Shown here: in pieces, positions 42,234 through 52,058 of the stretch
Numbering within the stretch: the stretch's first letter is position 1
How the letters are laid out: each line of letters opens with the position of its first letter
Source: Streptomyces flavotricini
Lineage (GTDB): Bacteria; Actinomycetota; Actinomycetes; Streptomycetales; Streptomycetaceae
Reading direction: 5' to 3'
Length of the DNA stretch: 64,000 nt
Assembly: GCF_020639365.1 (NCBI RefSeq)
Contig: NZ_JAINUL010000001.1
Span: 8,255,604 to 8,319,603 of the forward strand
The notes under the pieces: generated by a model
Databases searched by the model: none
Seen by the model: only the letters and a program-made list of their open reading frames with translations
Told to the model about the DNA's origin: nothing
Position numbers and translations under genes: made by a program

Positions 42234-44453
42234 ATGCCCCTGGAGCACACCGGCCCCCTGGAGACCGATCCCGCAATGACCCGCGGGGTGACCGATCCCC
42301 CCGCGGGCGGAGCACTCCCGCCGGACCCCGCGCAGGACCCGGCGCAGGCCCCCGCGCCGGTTCGGATGCCAGACCGTCGCGGCATCGACCCCCCGACCGT
42401 CCTGGTCGCCCACGGATGCTGGTACCCGTCGGCCGATCCGACGGGCGAGCACGTGGCGTTCATCTGCGACCGGGCCGGCGTCCCCCAACTGTGGAGCGGG
42501 CCCGCCCGGGGGAGCGAGGTACACGTGCTGGACGGTGACCCGCACCCGGTGAGCGAGGTTTCCTGGTCGCCGGACGGGCGCTGGATCGCCTACACCTCGG
42601 CGCCCGGGGGCGGGGAGCACACCCGGGTCCTGGTGGTGCGCCCGGACGGCACCGGACGTCGGGTTCTCGCGGGTGCGGTGCCGGGAAGTTCTGCTCACCT
42701 CGGGTGCTGGACGCGCGACGGCACCGCCCTTGCCGTCACGGTCGCACCGCCCTCCCCGGCGGGCTCGGAGCACGCCGGAACGGGACACCTGCCGCCGGAC
42801 GCGGAGGGGCCGCCGACCGCTGCCGGAGGGGCACCCGGCCCGGCGTGGTCCGAACGCGACGGCCCGGCCACCCTGCTCGATGGAGGAGAAGCGCGGCGAC
42901 CGGCCCGGCCGTACCCCGAGCCGTCCGTGCTCCACGCGAGCCGCCCTGCGGGGAGCGGTGCGCCGGCGGCCGACCCCGCCCGGGCGCGCAGCGGCGGACT
43001 GGCCGCCTACCTGGTCGACCCGGACGGAGCCAACGCTCCGGTTCTGCTGTTCAGCGAGGAGGGAGCCGCCTCCCTGCGCGTGTGCGACCTGAGTGCGGAC
43101 GGCCGCTTCGCGCTCGTCCGCCGCGGCCCGCGAGGCCGACGCGAGGCCCTCGTACTCGACGCCGCCTCGGGCCGCACCACCTTCGCGCTGCACGCCGCCG
43201 ACGGCGACCCCTGGATCGGCCGGTTCTCCGCCGACGCGCGGACGCTGTGGCTGCGCAGCGACGCGGAGCGGGAGTTCGCGGCCCTCCTGAGGGTGCGGCT
43301 GGACGAGGGGGGCGCGTCGCGGGGGCTGTCGGTCGCAGCCGAGCGGGAGGGTTCCGCGCTCGACCTGCTGAGCGTGCCCGACCACGGCCGGTGGGCCTTC
43401 CTCGCCTGGAACGCGCAAGGCGCGACAGAGCTGGAAAGCGTGGGTCTGCCCCTCGGCCGTACGGACGGCGGCATCGCGGCGCGACACCATCCGGTTCTGC
43501 CCCACGAGGTGGTCACCCGCATCGCGCCCTTGGAGCGCGGCGGATCGTTCGCCGCGCTGTCGGGATCCCGGCGCAGGCCGGGCATCTGGGAACTGGACGA
43601 GGCCCTCCTCCCGGCGCCTACCGGCTGGACGGCGCGGGACGAGGACACGGTCCCGCCCGGGCGGCCGCCCGTACGCCCCGCAACCCTGCGCTGCGAGGCC
43701 AGGGACGGGCTCGTACTCGGCGGCTGGTACTACCGTGCGCCGGAGCAGGAACCGGGTCGGCCGGCGCCGTGCGTGATCCACCTCCACGGCGGACCGGAGG
43801 AGCAGGAGCGGCCCGTGTTCAGCCCGCTGTACCACGAGCTCCTCGGCAGGGGCCTGGACGTTTTCGCCCCCGACGTCCGCGGCTCGTCCGGCCGGGGCCG
43901 GTCCTTCGTGGACGCCGACCTCGGCGCGGGCCGGTTCGCGGCGATCGACGACGTCGCCGACTGCGCCGCGCACGTGGTTTCGCTCGGGTACGCGGATCCC
44001 CTGAGGCTCGGGGTGATGGGCCGCTCGTACGGCGGCTACCTCACCATGGCGGCCCTCGTGTGGCATCCGCACCTCTTCCGCGCCGGTGTCGCGGTCTGCG
44101 GGATGTCGGACTTCGCCACCTTCTTCGCAGGTACGGAGCCGTGGATCGCGCAGTCCGCAGCCGTCAAGTACGGCCACCCCCAACACGACCGGGAACTGCT
44201 CCGCGCCCTGTCCCCGATGAGCCGCATCGATCAGCTGCGGGCCCCTGTCCTGGCCGTCCACGGGGAGCACGACACCAACGTTCCGCCGTCGGAGTCGGAG
44301 CAGTTCGTCCGGGCGGCACGCGCGCGCGGCGTGCCGGCGCGGCAGCTGACGCTGTACGACGAAGGCCACGAATTCCTGCGGGCGGACAACCGGCGGCTCT
44401 ACCGGCGCGCTGCGGCGGACTGGCTTGAACGGCATCTCAGCCCGGCCCCGTGA
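42234..44453 (+). CDS. S9-family (prolyl oligopeptidase-type) peptidase
   Basis: 739 residues from ATG 42234, with GGAGAGGCGG upstream (a TTG 15 nt earlier is less likely). N-terminal beta-propeller with TolB-like repeats (WSPDGRWIAYTSAPGG, SADGRFALVRRGPRG), interrupted by a Pro/Ala-rich insert around 175-245. Catalytic domain: HLHGGPEEQERP, Ser in VMGRSYGGYLTMAAL, Asp in VHGEHDTNVPP, His in DEGHEFLRA. Cytoplasmic, no signal peptide. Probably co-transcribed with the amidotransferase and may process its product or substrate. Confidence 0.9.
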   Translation: MPLEHTGPLETDPAMTRGVTDPPAGGALPPDPAQDPAQAPAPVRMPDRRGIDPPTVLVAHGCWYPSADPTGEHVAFICDRAGVPQLWSGPARGSEVHVLDGDPHPVSEVSWSPDGRWIAYTSAPGGGEHTRVLVVRPDGTGRRVLAGAVPGSSAHLGCWTRDGTALAVTVAPPSPAGSEHAGTGHLPPDAEGPPTAAGGAPGPAWSERDGPATLLDGGEARRPARPYPEPSVLHASRPAGSGAPAADPARARSGGLAAYLVDPDGANAPVLLFSEEGAASLRVCDLSADGRFALVRRGPRGRREALVLDAASGRTTFALHAADGDPWIGRFSADARTLWLRSDAEREFAALLRVRLDEGGASRGLSVAAEREGSALDLLSVPDHGRWAFLAWNAQGATELESVGLPLGRTDGGIAARHHPVLPHEVVTRIAPLERGGSFAALSGSRRRPGIWELDEALLPAPTGWTARDEDTVPPGRPPVRPATLRCEARDGLVLGGWYYRAPEQEPGRPAPCVIHLHGGPEEQERPVFSPLYHELLGRGLDVFAPDVRGSSGRGRSFVDADLGAGRFAAIDDVADCAAHVVSLGYADPLRLGVMGRSYGGYLTMAALVWHPHLFRAGVAVCGMSDFATFFAGTEPWIAQSAAVKYGHPQHDRELLRALSPMSRIDQLRAPVLAVHGEHDTNVPPSESEQFVRAARARGVPARQLTLYDEGHEFLRADNRRLYRRAAADWLERHLSPAP

Positions 44454-45247
44454 CCAGAACCACCGAGAACGAAGCGCCACCCCATCGAAGAGGAAGGCCA
44501 GGAGACAAGAACAAGCAGAACGCGGTCAAGGCCGTGGTCCTCGCCGAAGGGAAGGAAGGCAGCTGTTTCGCAGTCCAGCGCAGGCGGCAAGCGCAGGCCC
44601 AGCCGAAGCACGGTACTTCTCGACGGACAGGGTGGGTTCCGCGACCGCCGCGACCGTTGCGGTGGGGCCGGAGCAGAGACGGAACCGGAAGGCCGCTTTC
44701 AGGAATCGTTACTTCTGAACCATTCGTGTGAATCTTCGCGGTCTTGGTCGTGACAGCGTGTGTCGATGGGCAGAATCATTCCTGGCCAGCCGCAGGCGGG
44801 CCCGGCGACACTGCCCGTCCGTGCCTCCCGCACGTGATGCCGCAGTGCGTCCGGGTTCCGGCCTGAGACTGCCCGTCGATCACCCGGCCCCCGTGATCAT
44901 CCGCCTCTCCGTGCCACCCAGACCCCGTGGCAGTGGAGGGACTTCCACCGATCACCGCGCCCCGTGATCATCTCTGCCTCCTCGGTGTACACGGCCGCTG
45001 CCGTGATTCCTCGGCGTTGCCCCGGCACGTTCATACGAGGCGGAGTCCTGCCGTGGGTCCCTGTTCCGGACCGTCTTGTCTCGTCTTGTCTTGTCTCTCC
45101 ATTCAGCCGCACCCTGACTGACCGCTTTGGCTCCATCCGTCATGGCAACTGGTTCTGACCTACGGATGTGCACCTTCCGCATGGGTCGAGAAGGCTGCCC
45201 GAGTCCAGCCCTCAGCGGCCGTTCCCGACCTCCTGGGGTATTAGAGC
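44454..45247. other. Long intergenic region with short repeats
   Basis: 794 bp without a supported gene. A 13-bp direct repeat CCCCGTGATCATC occurs at 44889-44901 and 44960-44972 (71 bp apart) and contains the palindrome TGATCA. A short tandem array of GTCTT/GTCTC units lies at 45072-45097. The right end carries the leader of the next gene. Confidence 0.5.
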
Positions 45248-46966
45248 GTGACCGAATCACCGAAGCCGGCCGTCTTGCCCGTCACGGTTCGGGCCACCAG
45301 TGGCTGGCTCGTGGGAGCAGCGGCCGCGGCCCTGGCCCATGGCCACCTTGAGGGGTTGAAAGCAGCCGGGATCATCGGGGACTTCCTCCACGACATCCCC
45401 GCCGGTGAACAGGACGCGGACTTCCACATCCGCTGGCCGGTCGCAGACGACGTACCGGTACGAGTGCGCCTGACCGTGCGGGACGTTCCGGAACAGGGCT
45501 CATTCCGCTACGAGTTGACGGCCGAGACCGCTCGGCCCTGGGACGGGGCATGGCCCCCACCGCTGCCCCTGTTCGGGCCTCCGGACCTGCTCCGGGCCAT
45601 CTGTGACCCGTCCACCGTGGCCCGCTTCACCCAACCGAACCCGGTGCCCAGAACCGCCGGGATGCGCGACTGGCTACGGGAAACCTCCGCGAGCCCCTCC
45701 TCGATCGGCGTCCTCGTCCATGACGGCGAGGGTGCCACCTTCTCCGACGCCCGCTTACTCGAGGGCCTGCCGCCCGGCCTGATGGGCCGGGTCCTGGAGT
45801 ACCGGGTCTTCGGCGCGCAGCGGCAGTCCGTCAACCGTCTCCTGCAGTCGACCGGCGTGAAACTGCCCGCCGGTGGCGCCCTGCTCCTGCCCTCCCGCCC
45901 GACCGGGTCCGCGATCAACGCCGAGACCCTCGCTGCCAAGGGAGACGTGACCCGCGATCCGGCGCCACTCTTCGATGCCGTCCTCCGCTACGCGAGCGAG
46001 CCCCGGCCGACGGGCGGCCGCGCCCTGGACCGGGTCCACCACCTGCGCACCGCCTCGCTCGCGGGATCCGATGGGGAACGCCTGAGCCGTACCCAGGCGA
46101 CCCTGGAGGAGCAGCGGCTGCGGAGGGAGGCTCCCACGGCGCGGCACGCCGAGGAGCAGGCACTGACACGCACCTTCGGGGGCGCGTTCGAGGATGCGCT
46201 GAGGGCAACTCGTGGGGCGGAGGACCGCGAACGAACCGCGACCGGAGAACTCCGGGACGCACGAGCACGGTTCGCCGCCCTCGCCACAACGGTCCGCTCG
46301 CGCGCCCTGGCCGCCGCCCTGCACACCGTCGGCCGATGCCTCCAAGCCGCAGAACGGGATGCGGAGGCCGGAGCGGAACTACTCGACGCGCAGACCGTAG
46401 AGATCGTCCACCTCCGCTCCCGGCCCGCCGCACCCCGCCCCGCCTCCGCCCGGGCACTGACCGCGGTCGTACCGAACAACTGGGAAGAACTCGCCCACCA
46501 GGCACGCCACGCGTGCGTGCACCTCGTCCTCGCGGACATCACCGAAACCACCCACCCCCTGCGCGGCCACCCCCTCGAGCAGGTCTGGATCCGCCGCACC
46601 TGGCAGACCCTGGCCACACTGAACAGCTACGCCGCGGCGAAGACCGCACACGGACCCCGACTCCTGCCGCACCTGGCCGCCTACCTGCGCTGGCCGGACG
46701 CCGCCACGCTCTTCCCCGCGACCCGCCACGCCCCCCGCGAATCCGCACGCCTCATGGCCAGTCCCCGCCTGCACGAGGCCCGTTGCTTCCCCGTGCCGCG
46801 CACCATCCACCCTTCGGGCCGGGTCTTCATGGGTGAGCACGTCCGCATCGGCTCAGGCCGCCCCCCGGCCCCGCGCCTGCACCTCTACGACGACACCGGC
46901 GGCCGCACCGGACAGATCCACATCGGATACATCGGCACGCACCTCCCCAGCCTCCGCACCAACTGA
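45248..46966 (+). CDS. Large protein of unknown function
   Basis: 572 residues from GTG 45248. N-terminal half (MTESPKPAVLPVTVRATSGW to RPTGSAINAETLAAKGDVTR) is mixed alpha/beta with no motif I know. Residues about 275-365 are strongly helical and charged (RTQATLEEQRLRREAPTARH, EDRERTATGELRDARARFAA) and could form a coiled coil. C-terminal 130 residues contain a helical block (EQVWIRRTWQTLATLNSYAA) and a beta-rich end (LHLYDDTGGRTGQIHIGYIG). No signal or membrane segment. Codon use is normal for the host. Conserved structure suggests a real gene; function is open. Confidence 0.75.
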   Translation: MTESPKPAVLPVTVRATSGWLVGAAAAALAHGHLEGLKAAGIIGDFLHDIPAGEQDADFHIRWPVADDVPVRVRLTVRDVPEQGSFRYELTAETARPWDGAWPPPLPLFGPPDLLRAICDPSTVARFTQPNPVPRTAGMRDWLRETSASPSSIGVLVHDGEGATFSDARLLEGLPPGLMGRVLEYRVFGAQRQSVNRLLQSTGVKLPAGGALLLPSRPTGSAINAETLAAKGDVTRDPAPLFDAVLRYASEPRPTGGRALDRVHHLRTASLAGSDGERLSRTQATLEEQRLRREAPTARHAEEQALTRTFGGAFEDALRATRGAEDRERTATGELRDARARFAALATTVRSRALAAALHTVGRCLQAAERDAEAGAELLDAQTVEIVHLRSRPAAPRPASARALTAVVPNNWEELAHQARHACVHLVLADITETTHPLRGHPLEQVWIRRTWQTLATLNSYAAAKTAHGPRLLPHLAAYLRWPDAATLFPATRHAPRESARLMASPRLHEARCFPVPRTIHPSGRVFMGEHVRIGSGRPPAPRLHLYDDTGGRTGQIHIGYIGTHLPSLRTN

Positions 46967-46989
46967 GCCTGGCCGTCCCACGCCTCGCT

Positions 46990-47718
46990 TCAGGGGCGGT
47001 CGATGCCGTCCGTGTCGAGGGTGCCGGCGGCGATCTGCGCGGCGAGGTCAGAGAGTTTGATCCGGTGGCTGCGGGCGTGGCGGCGCAGTGCGGTGAACGC
47101 GGCGTCGGGGTCGGTCCGCCAGCGCTCGGCGAGGATGCCCTTGGCCTGCTCGATGGTGATGCGGCTGTTCAGCGCCGCTTCCAGCTGCTGGTGCTCGGCG
47201 ATCTGGCGGTCGATGGTGCGCTGCTGGAGGATGGCGATGGTCGCGACGTCGGCGAGGGTCTGGGCCAGGCGTACGTCGGCTGGGGTGAGGGTGCGGGTGT
47301 CCCGGTGAAAGAGGTTGAGGGCGCCGATGACATGGTGGCGCAGGCGCATGGGCAGGGCATGGGTGGTGGCGAACCCGGCCGTGCGGGCGCGGGCGGCGAA
47401 GGCGGGGAAACCGACCGTGGCCGCAGGGGTGTTGAGGTCGACATTCAGCCAGATCTGGCCGGTGCGGTGGCATTCGACGCACGGGCCCTCATCGTGCTGG
47501 AGGGCGAAGAGTTCCAGCAGTCGTGTGTGCTCGTCGGAGGCGGCGATCAGCTGGAGGGTGTCGCTGTTGTCGACGAGCATGACGCCTGCGGCGGAGACAT
47601 CGAGGAGTTCGACGCAGCGTTCGCACAGTCGCTGAAGGAAGTCGATCAGGTCGAAATCGTCGAGCACCGTGTCGACGGCTTCGATGACGACTTCCAGGAC
47701 GCGGGCTTCGCGGTTCAT
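46990..47718 (-). CDS. GAF-ANTAR domain RNA-binding regulator (downstream copy)
   Basis: 242 residues from ATG 47718. GAF domain (VELLDVSAAGVMLVDNSDTL, DEGPCVECHRTGQIWLNVDL, ALPMRLRHHVIGALNLFHRD) followed by an ANTAR domain (IAEHQQLEAALNSRITIEQA, KGILAERWRTDPDAAFTALR, RHARSHRIKLSDLAAQIAAG). ANTAR proteins bind paired hairpins in nascent RNA and act as antiterminators. It starts 5 nt after the stop of the upstream paralogue, so the two are co-translated and may form a heteromer. Confidence 0.92.
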   Translation of the reverse strand: MNREARVLEVVIEAVDTVLDDFDLIDFLQRLCERCVELLDVSAAGVMLVDNSDTLQLIAASDEHTRLLELFALQHDEGPCVECHRTGQIWLNVDLNTPAATVGFPAFAARARTAGFATTHALPMRLRHHVIGALNLFHRDTRTLTPADVRLAQTLADVATIAILQQRTIDRQIAEHQQLEAALNSRITIEQAKGILAERWRTDPDAAFTALRRHARSHRIKLSDLAAQIAAGTLDTDGIDRP

Positions 47719-47723
47719 GGCCT

Positions 47724-48455
47724 TCACTCCTTCGTTCGGCCAGATGCGTCCGGCTCCGGTAGTTCTCGAAAATGCACCCGCCGGGCCACCACGTCCGCGG
47801 CGACGTCGGCGACGGGGCGGGCATGGCGGTAGGAATAGGCGCGCAGGAGCAGCAGGGCCTGGGGCAGGGTGACGTCTGCCTGCACGCTGATCATTCCGGT
47901 GGCCTGGTGCACGGCCGCACGGTGGAACTGGGTGTGACCCTCCGTGGTGGCGGAGGTCTGCGGGTCGAGGGGTCTGTCGAGGATCACGGCGAGCATGGCG
48001 GCCGCCAGGATCCGGGCGTCCATGACGGCCCGGGCCGTCATGGGGCCGGGGGCGGCACGCTGGAAGGTCACCGTGCCCAGGCATGCGCCGCCCAGGTGCA
48101 GTGGCATGCAGAACACCGCCCGCACGCCGAGTGCGACCGCCTCGCCCAGCAGCATCGGCCACCGGCCCGCTTCCACGGTGCCCAGTTCGGGCTCACTCAC
48201 GGCGCTGAGGCGGGCAGCGGCGTCCCAGGCAGGGCCTTGTCCGAGCGTGAACTGCAAGTCCTCGAAGTCCGCGCTGACACCGGGGGAACACCACACGAGC
48301 TCGCTGAACCCCTGCGCCGTGGTCAGGGAGACCGCGAGGCCGTCGAAGCCCAGGACGACGGCGCAGCGGGCCGGGTCACCGCCGAAGAAGTCCGAGCTGC
48401 CCGTTTCGGGACGGAGCTGGGCGAGGACCTGGGCCATCGCGTCACTACCCGGCAT
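47724..48455 (-). CDS. GAF-ANTAR domain protein (upstream copy)
   Basis: 243 residues from ATG 48455, selected because GGGAGGTGAGG lies just upstream; a GTG 9 nt earlier overlaps that site. GAF region: RCAVVLGFDGLAVSLTTAQG, EDLQFTLGQGPAWDAAA, FCMPLHLGGACLGTVTFQRA. ANTAR end: FHRAAVHQATGMISVQADVT, LPQALLLLRAYSYRHARPVA. The sensory GAF differs clearly from the next gene. First of a two-gene unit. Confidence 0.9.
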   Translation of the reverse strand: MPGSDAMAQVLAQLRPETGSSDFFGGDPARCAVVLGFDGLAVSLTTAQGFSELVWCSPGVSADFEDLQFTLGQGPAWDAAARLSAVSEPELGTVEAGRWPMLLGEAVALGVRAVFCMPLHLGGACLGTVTFQRAAPGPMTARAVMDARILAAAMLAVILDRPLDPQTSATTEGHTQFHRAAVHQATGMISVQADVTLPQALLLLRAYSYRHARPVADVAADVVARRVHFRELPEPDASGRTKE

Positions 48456-48800
48456 GTGCCTCACCTCCCCGCCCCGACTCGCAGGCCCGCGAGGTTGCCT
48501 CCAGCTTAGACCCGGCTCAGGGCCCGGCTGGCCGTCTCCCGCATGCTGGAAACGCCGGGACGGCGGCCGTCCCGGTCCGGTGTCAGGGAGGAAACGTCAC
48601 TCCAGACGCGTTCGGGTGAATGCGCTGCGTCACGGAGGTGTAGGGGCCGCACGAACCGCCACGCTTACCGCCCTACCGGGGCCCCCGCAGGCCGCCGCCT
48701 GTCCCTTCCAGCACGGGCGCTTGTGAATGCCCCGCCCGCGCTCCGCCCGACACTTGTCGGCCTTGTGGCCCGGCCGACGATGCCGGCGCTTCCCGTGGTC
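48456..48800. other. Intergenic region with hairpin
   Basis: 345 bp between the permease end and the GAF-ANTAR start, both leftward. CGGGACGGC at 48553 and GCCGTCCCG immediately after form a near-perfect hairpin (about 48552-48571), which could be an ANTAR-type RNA target or a structured leader. No gene is supported. Confidence 0.4.
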
Positions 48801-50450
48801 CTACACGGTGGCCGGCAGGATGTGGTCGCCGACCTTGTCCGTGCTCAGGCACAGCGAGCAGACGACCGCGTCGTGGGCGACACAGGCGGCGAGATCGGGA
48901 CGCTCGTAGGACTGGTGGCAGACGTGGCAGTCGAGGGTGGCTGCGCTTGGGTTCCCATCGGCGTCCAGCAGGGGCTCGCTGATGCCGTCGTCGCTGCGGC
49001 GCAGGTAGTAGCGGCCCTTGGTGACCACGGCCATCAGCGGGGTGACGACGAAGGCGATGACGGCTGCGGCCACGGGCGAGTACGGCTGGAGGGTGTCGCC
49101 GAGGAGGTGGAAGTACATGGCGATCGACAGGCCGGAGGCGGCGACGAAGGCCACGACCCCGACCGGATTGACCGCGTGGAGCATGCCCCGGCGGAACTCC
49201 GGCTGGAGCGGGGACAGCTTCAGCGCGTACTTGTTGATGCCGATGTCGGTGGCCACGGTGACCACCCAGGCGATCGCGCAGTTCGAGTAGAAGCCCAGGA
49301 TGCTGCCCAGGAAGCTGAACATGTCGGCTTCCATCATGGCGAGTGCGAAGGCCAGGTTGACCAGGACGAACATCATGCGGCCGGGGTAGTGCTTGGTGAC
49401 GCGGGTGAAGGAGTTCGTCCAGGCCAGTGAGCCGGAGTACGCGTTCGTCACGTTGATCTTGATCTGGCTGATGACCACCAGGACCACGGCCAGCGGGATG
49501 ACCATCCAGGACGGCATCATCGCGTCGAAGGCGCTGCGGAACTGCTGGATGGGCTCGGGAGCAGCCGCCGGTCCGACCTCGGCGATGATGTACACGGCCA
49601 GGAAGACACCGATGGCCTGCTTGAGCGCACCGAGCACGACCCACCCGGGACCGGCCATGACCACGGCGGTCCACCAGGCGCGCTTGTTCTCCTCGGTCTT
49701 GGGCGGCATGAAGCGCAAGTAGTCGATCTGCTCCCCGATCTGCGCGATCAAGGACAGGCACACACCCGCTCCGAGCATGACGGAGGCGGTGTTGACGGCG
49801 CCGTCGCCGTTCGTGCCGGGGTAGGCCAGGAAGCGGTCGACGGTGCCGGGGTCGTTGGTGATCAGGTAGACCAGCGGACCGGCCATGAGCAGCAGCCAGA
49901 TCGGGGTGGTCCACACCTGGAGCGTGCTGAGCGCCTTCATGCCGTAGACGACCAGCGGGATCACCATGAGTGTGGAGATGGCGTACCCCAGCCACAGCGG
50001 CAGCCCGAGGCCCAGTTTGAGGCCTTGGGCCATGATCGAGCCTTCAAGAGCGAAGAAGATGAAGGTGAAGCTGGCGAAGATGACGCTGGTGACGACCGAG
50101 CCGTAGTAGCCGAAGCCGGAGCCGCGGGTGATCAGGTCGAGGTCGATGTTGTAGCGTGCGCCGTAGTATGCCAGCGGGAATCCGGTGATGAAGATGACGA
50201 CCGCGGCGACGGCGATGGCCACGAGCGCGTTGCCGGTTCCGTGGGCCAGGCCGATGCCGGCGCCGATGGAGAAGTCGGCCATGTAGGCGATGCCGCCGAG
50301 CGCCGTGGTGGCCACCACCATGGGCGTCCAGCGGCGGTAACTGCGGGGCGCGAAACGGAGGGTGTAGTCCTCCAGCGTCTCCTTGACCGCCTGGTCGGCA
50401 GGGGTCCTCGTCGTTTCTGTGGTGGTCCGTCGTGACTCGGTGGTGCTCAT
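48801..50450 (-). CDS. NCS1-family permease with C-terminal cysteine tail
   Basis: 549 residues from ATG 50450, preceded by GGGAGG; the longer frame adds 36 Pro/Ala residues without a ribosome site. Twelve hydrophobic segments between about residues 45 and 500 with YTLRFAPRSYRRW, GGIAYMADFSIGAGIG and NVTNAYSGSLAWTNSFTRV, typical of purine/cytosine/allantoin-type NCS1 carriers. After the last segment, residues about 505-549 carry CHVCHQSYE, AACVAHDAVVCSLCLS: two CxxC pairs and a His, a likely zinc site not usual for the family. Substrate unknown. Confidence 0.88.
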   Translation of the reverse strand: MSTTESRRTTTETTRTPADQAVKETLEDYTLRFAPRSYRRWTPMVVATTALGGIAYMADFSIGAGIGLAHGTGNALVAIAVAAVVIFITGFPLAYYGARYNIDLDLITRGSGFGYYGSVVTSVIFASFTFIFFALEGSIMAQGLKLGLGLPLWLGYAISTLMVIPLVVYGMKALSTLQVWTTPIWLLLMAGPLVYLITNDPGTVDRFLAYPGTNGDGAVNTASVMLGAGVCLSLIAQIGEQIDYLRFMPPKTEENKRAWWTAVVMAGPGWVVLGALKQAIGVFLAVYIIAEVGPAAAPEPIQQFRSAFDAMMPSWMVIPLAVVLVVISQIKINVTNAYSGSLAWTNSFTRVTKHYPGRMMFVLVNLAFALAMMEADMFSFLGSILGFYSNCAIAWVVTVATDIGINKYALKLSPLQPEFRRGMLHAVNPVGVVAFVAASGLSIAMYFHLLGDTLQPYSPVAAAVIAFVVTPLMAVVTKGRYYLRRSDDGISEPLLDADGNPSAATLDCHVCHQSYERPDLAACVAHDAVVCSLCLSTDKVGDHILPATV

Positions 50451-50662
50451 GCCACGCCTCCCGTTGGCGCTCGGTGCAGGTGATGCGATGCGATGCGGAG
50501 CCCCGTATGGCGCCGTTGGCAGGACGGGGGTGGTGGGGTCATGAGTGTTTTGCGGCAACCCTGTTCACGGCTGCGGTCCCACGGTCGCTCACGCTAGAAA
50601 GCGGTTGTTACCCCGGGTGCGCGTTGCGGTGAACACCTTGTTGCCGCAGGCGGCGCCGCCGC

Positions 50663-51791
50663 CTACGTACGCTGCACTCGCGCAGGCCCGGGCCGCTTGT
50701 TGGCCCGACGGGCGGACCGGACATGGCTGGAGTCGCCCGCGTGCCAGACCTGCTTGTCCGCGGAGGTTGCGTGCGACGACTCGACGGTGATGCGGACCTT
50801 CGTGACCTCGCCGACGCGGAACGGACGCCGCTGGCCGCCCGCCCCCTGATCCGGGGTCAGCCGGCGCGTGTGACCTTGCCGTCCTTCCCGGTGATCGTCG
50901 CCGTGACGCGGTGCGGCAGGGCAGACTCGCCGATCTTGTCGGCCCGCACGGAGACGCCCGGGGTGATGATCAGGTCCAGGAGCCTGATCGGCTCCTGCCG
51001 CCGCTGGCACCTTCTGCCGATTCCCGGGATCCGGGTGAGGGAGGTCGCCCGGGGAGATGTCCAGCCCAACCGACTCCCCATGGCCGTCGGACCCCGGGGC
51101 ATCCGGACCGGCAGAGCGCCTTCGACGGACTGCCGGGTGGGCCGCTGGGCAGCGCGACCGGAGACGGGGGCGGCGATGCCCTCGGTGCGCAGCGCGGTCT
51201 GGTCGTGCATGCGGCCGGGCCGCAGGGCGCCGGACCACAGGGTGCGGCCCTGGTGGTCGCTGATCGTGGTGGTCTTGAGGGTGTTCTGCCTGTGCTTGCC
51301 GGAGACGAAGGCGCGGCGGCCAGGCCGGCCTGCCCCGGGGCGGTTGACCTGGGCTTCCATCCCGTCGATCCGCAGAGTCACGGCCTCGGCTTCTGCATAG
51401 GCGAAAACATCGGCCAGGGTGCGCAGGCGCACACCGGGACGGTCGGGAACGGCGAACCCCTGCTCGGCGAGCAGCGGGCGGATCTCGGCGAGGGCCCGGC
51501 CGATCGTGGAGGACCCCGCCTCGTGGAGCACCCCGAGGGCCTCATGGGTAAGGCCAGTCCGCAGATGTGTGAGTCGAGTGTGGCCAGCAGCCGGTCGGTG
51601 AAGACGAATTCGTGCTTCGGCCCGGTTCCTGCCTGACGCTGGCGGGCTCCCTCGCGCCGTTGGTGGCGTGCAGACTCACAGCGCGCCTCCCGACGCGGAG
51701 CGAGTTCTTCCACCAGCGCGCCCAGATGCTTACCCGAGAGGCCGCAGAAGGCATGATGTGACATGGCCGCGCGGACTTGTTCGATCTTCAC
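50663..51791 (-). mobile_element. Decayed IS5-like transposase and adjoining gene fragment
   Basis: Minus strand from 51791: MKIEQVRAAMSHHAFCGLSG, KHLGALVEELAPRREARCES and HEFVFTDRLLATLDS; the frame shifts near 51540 to MLHEAGSSTIGRALAEIRPL, LAEQGFAVPDRPGVRLRTLA, FVSGKHRQNTLKTTTISDHQ and LWSGALRPGRMHDQTALRTE (transposase DDE region). After about 51180 the sequence changes to an unrelated stretch (DLIITPGVSVRADKIGESAL, VTATITGKDGKVTRAG, then in another frame VGEVTKVRITVESSHATSAD), a fragment of some other gene. All inactive. Confidence 0.7.
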
Positions 51792-52058
51792 AACCCAGAC
51801 AACTCGCGCGGCCTTCCGTATGTTGCCTGCCGTGACCGAGATCGATCGCGAGGCAGTCCGTGACGAAACCGGCGTCGCGTCGCGCAGCGCGCCCTGATCG
51901 CGATCTGGCTGCCCCGGCGGGGTCGCGGAGCTTGATCGCTCGCTGACTCGCCGCGCTCGCTCACAGCTGCCTCCAGGCCGTCGATACAGGTAGCGACCGG
52001 GCTGGCTCTGGTCACCTGTCTGTGCGGTCTAGACCGGGGCCCCGGGCGTTGTACCGGA

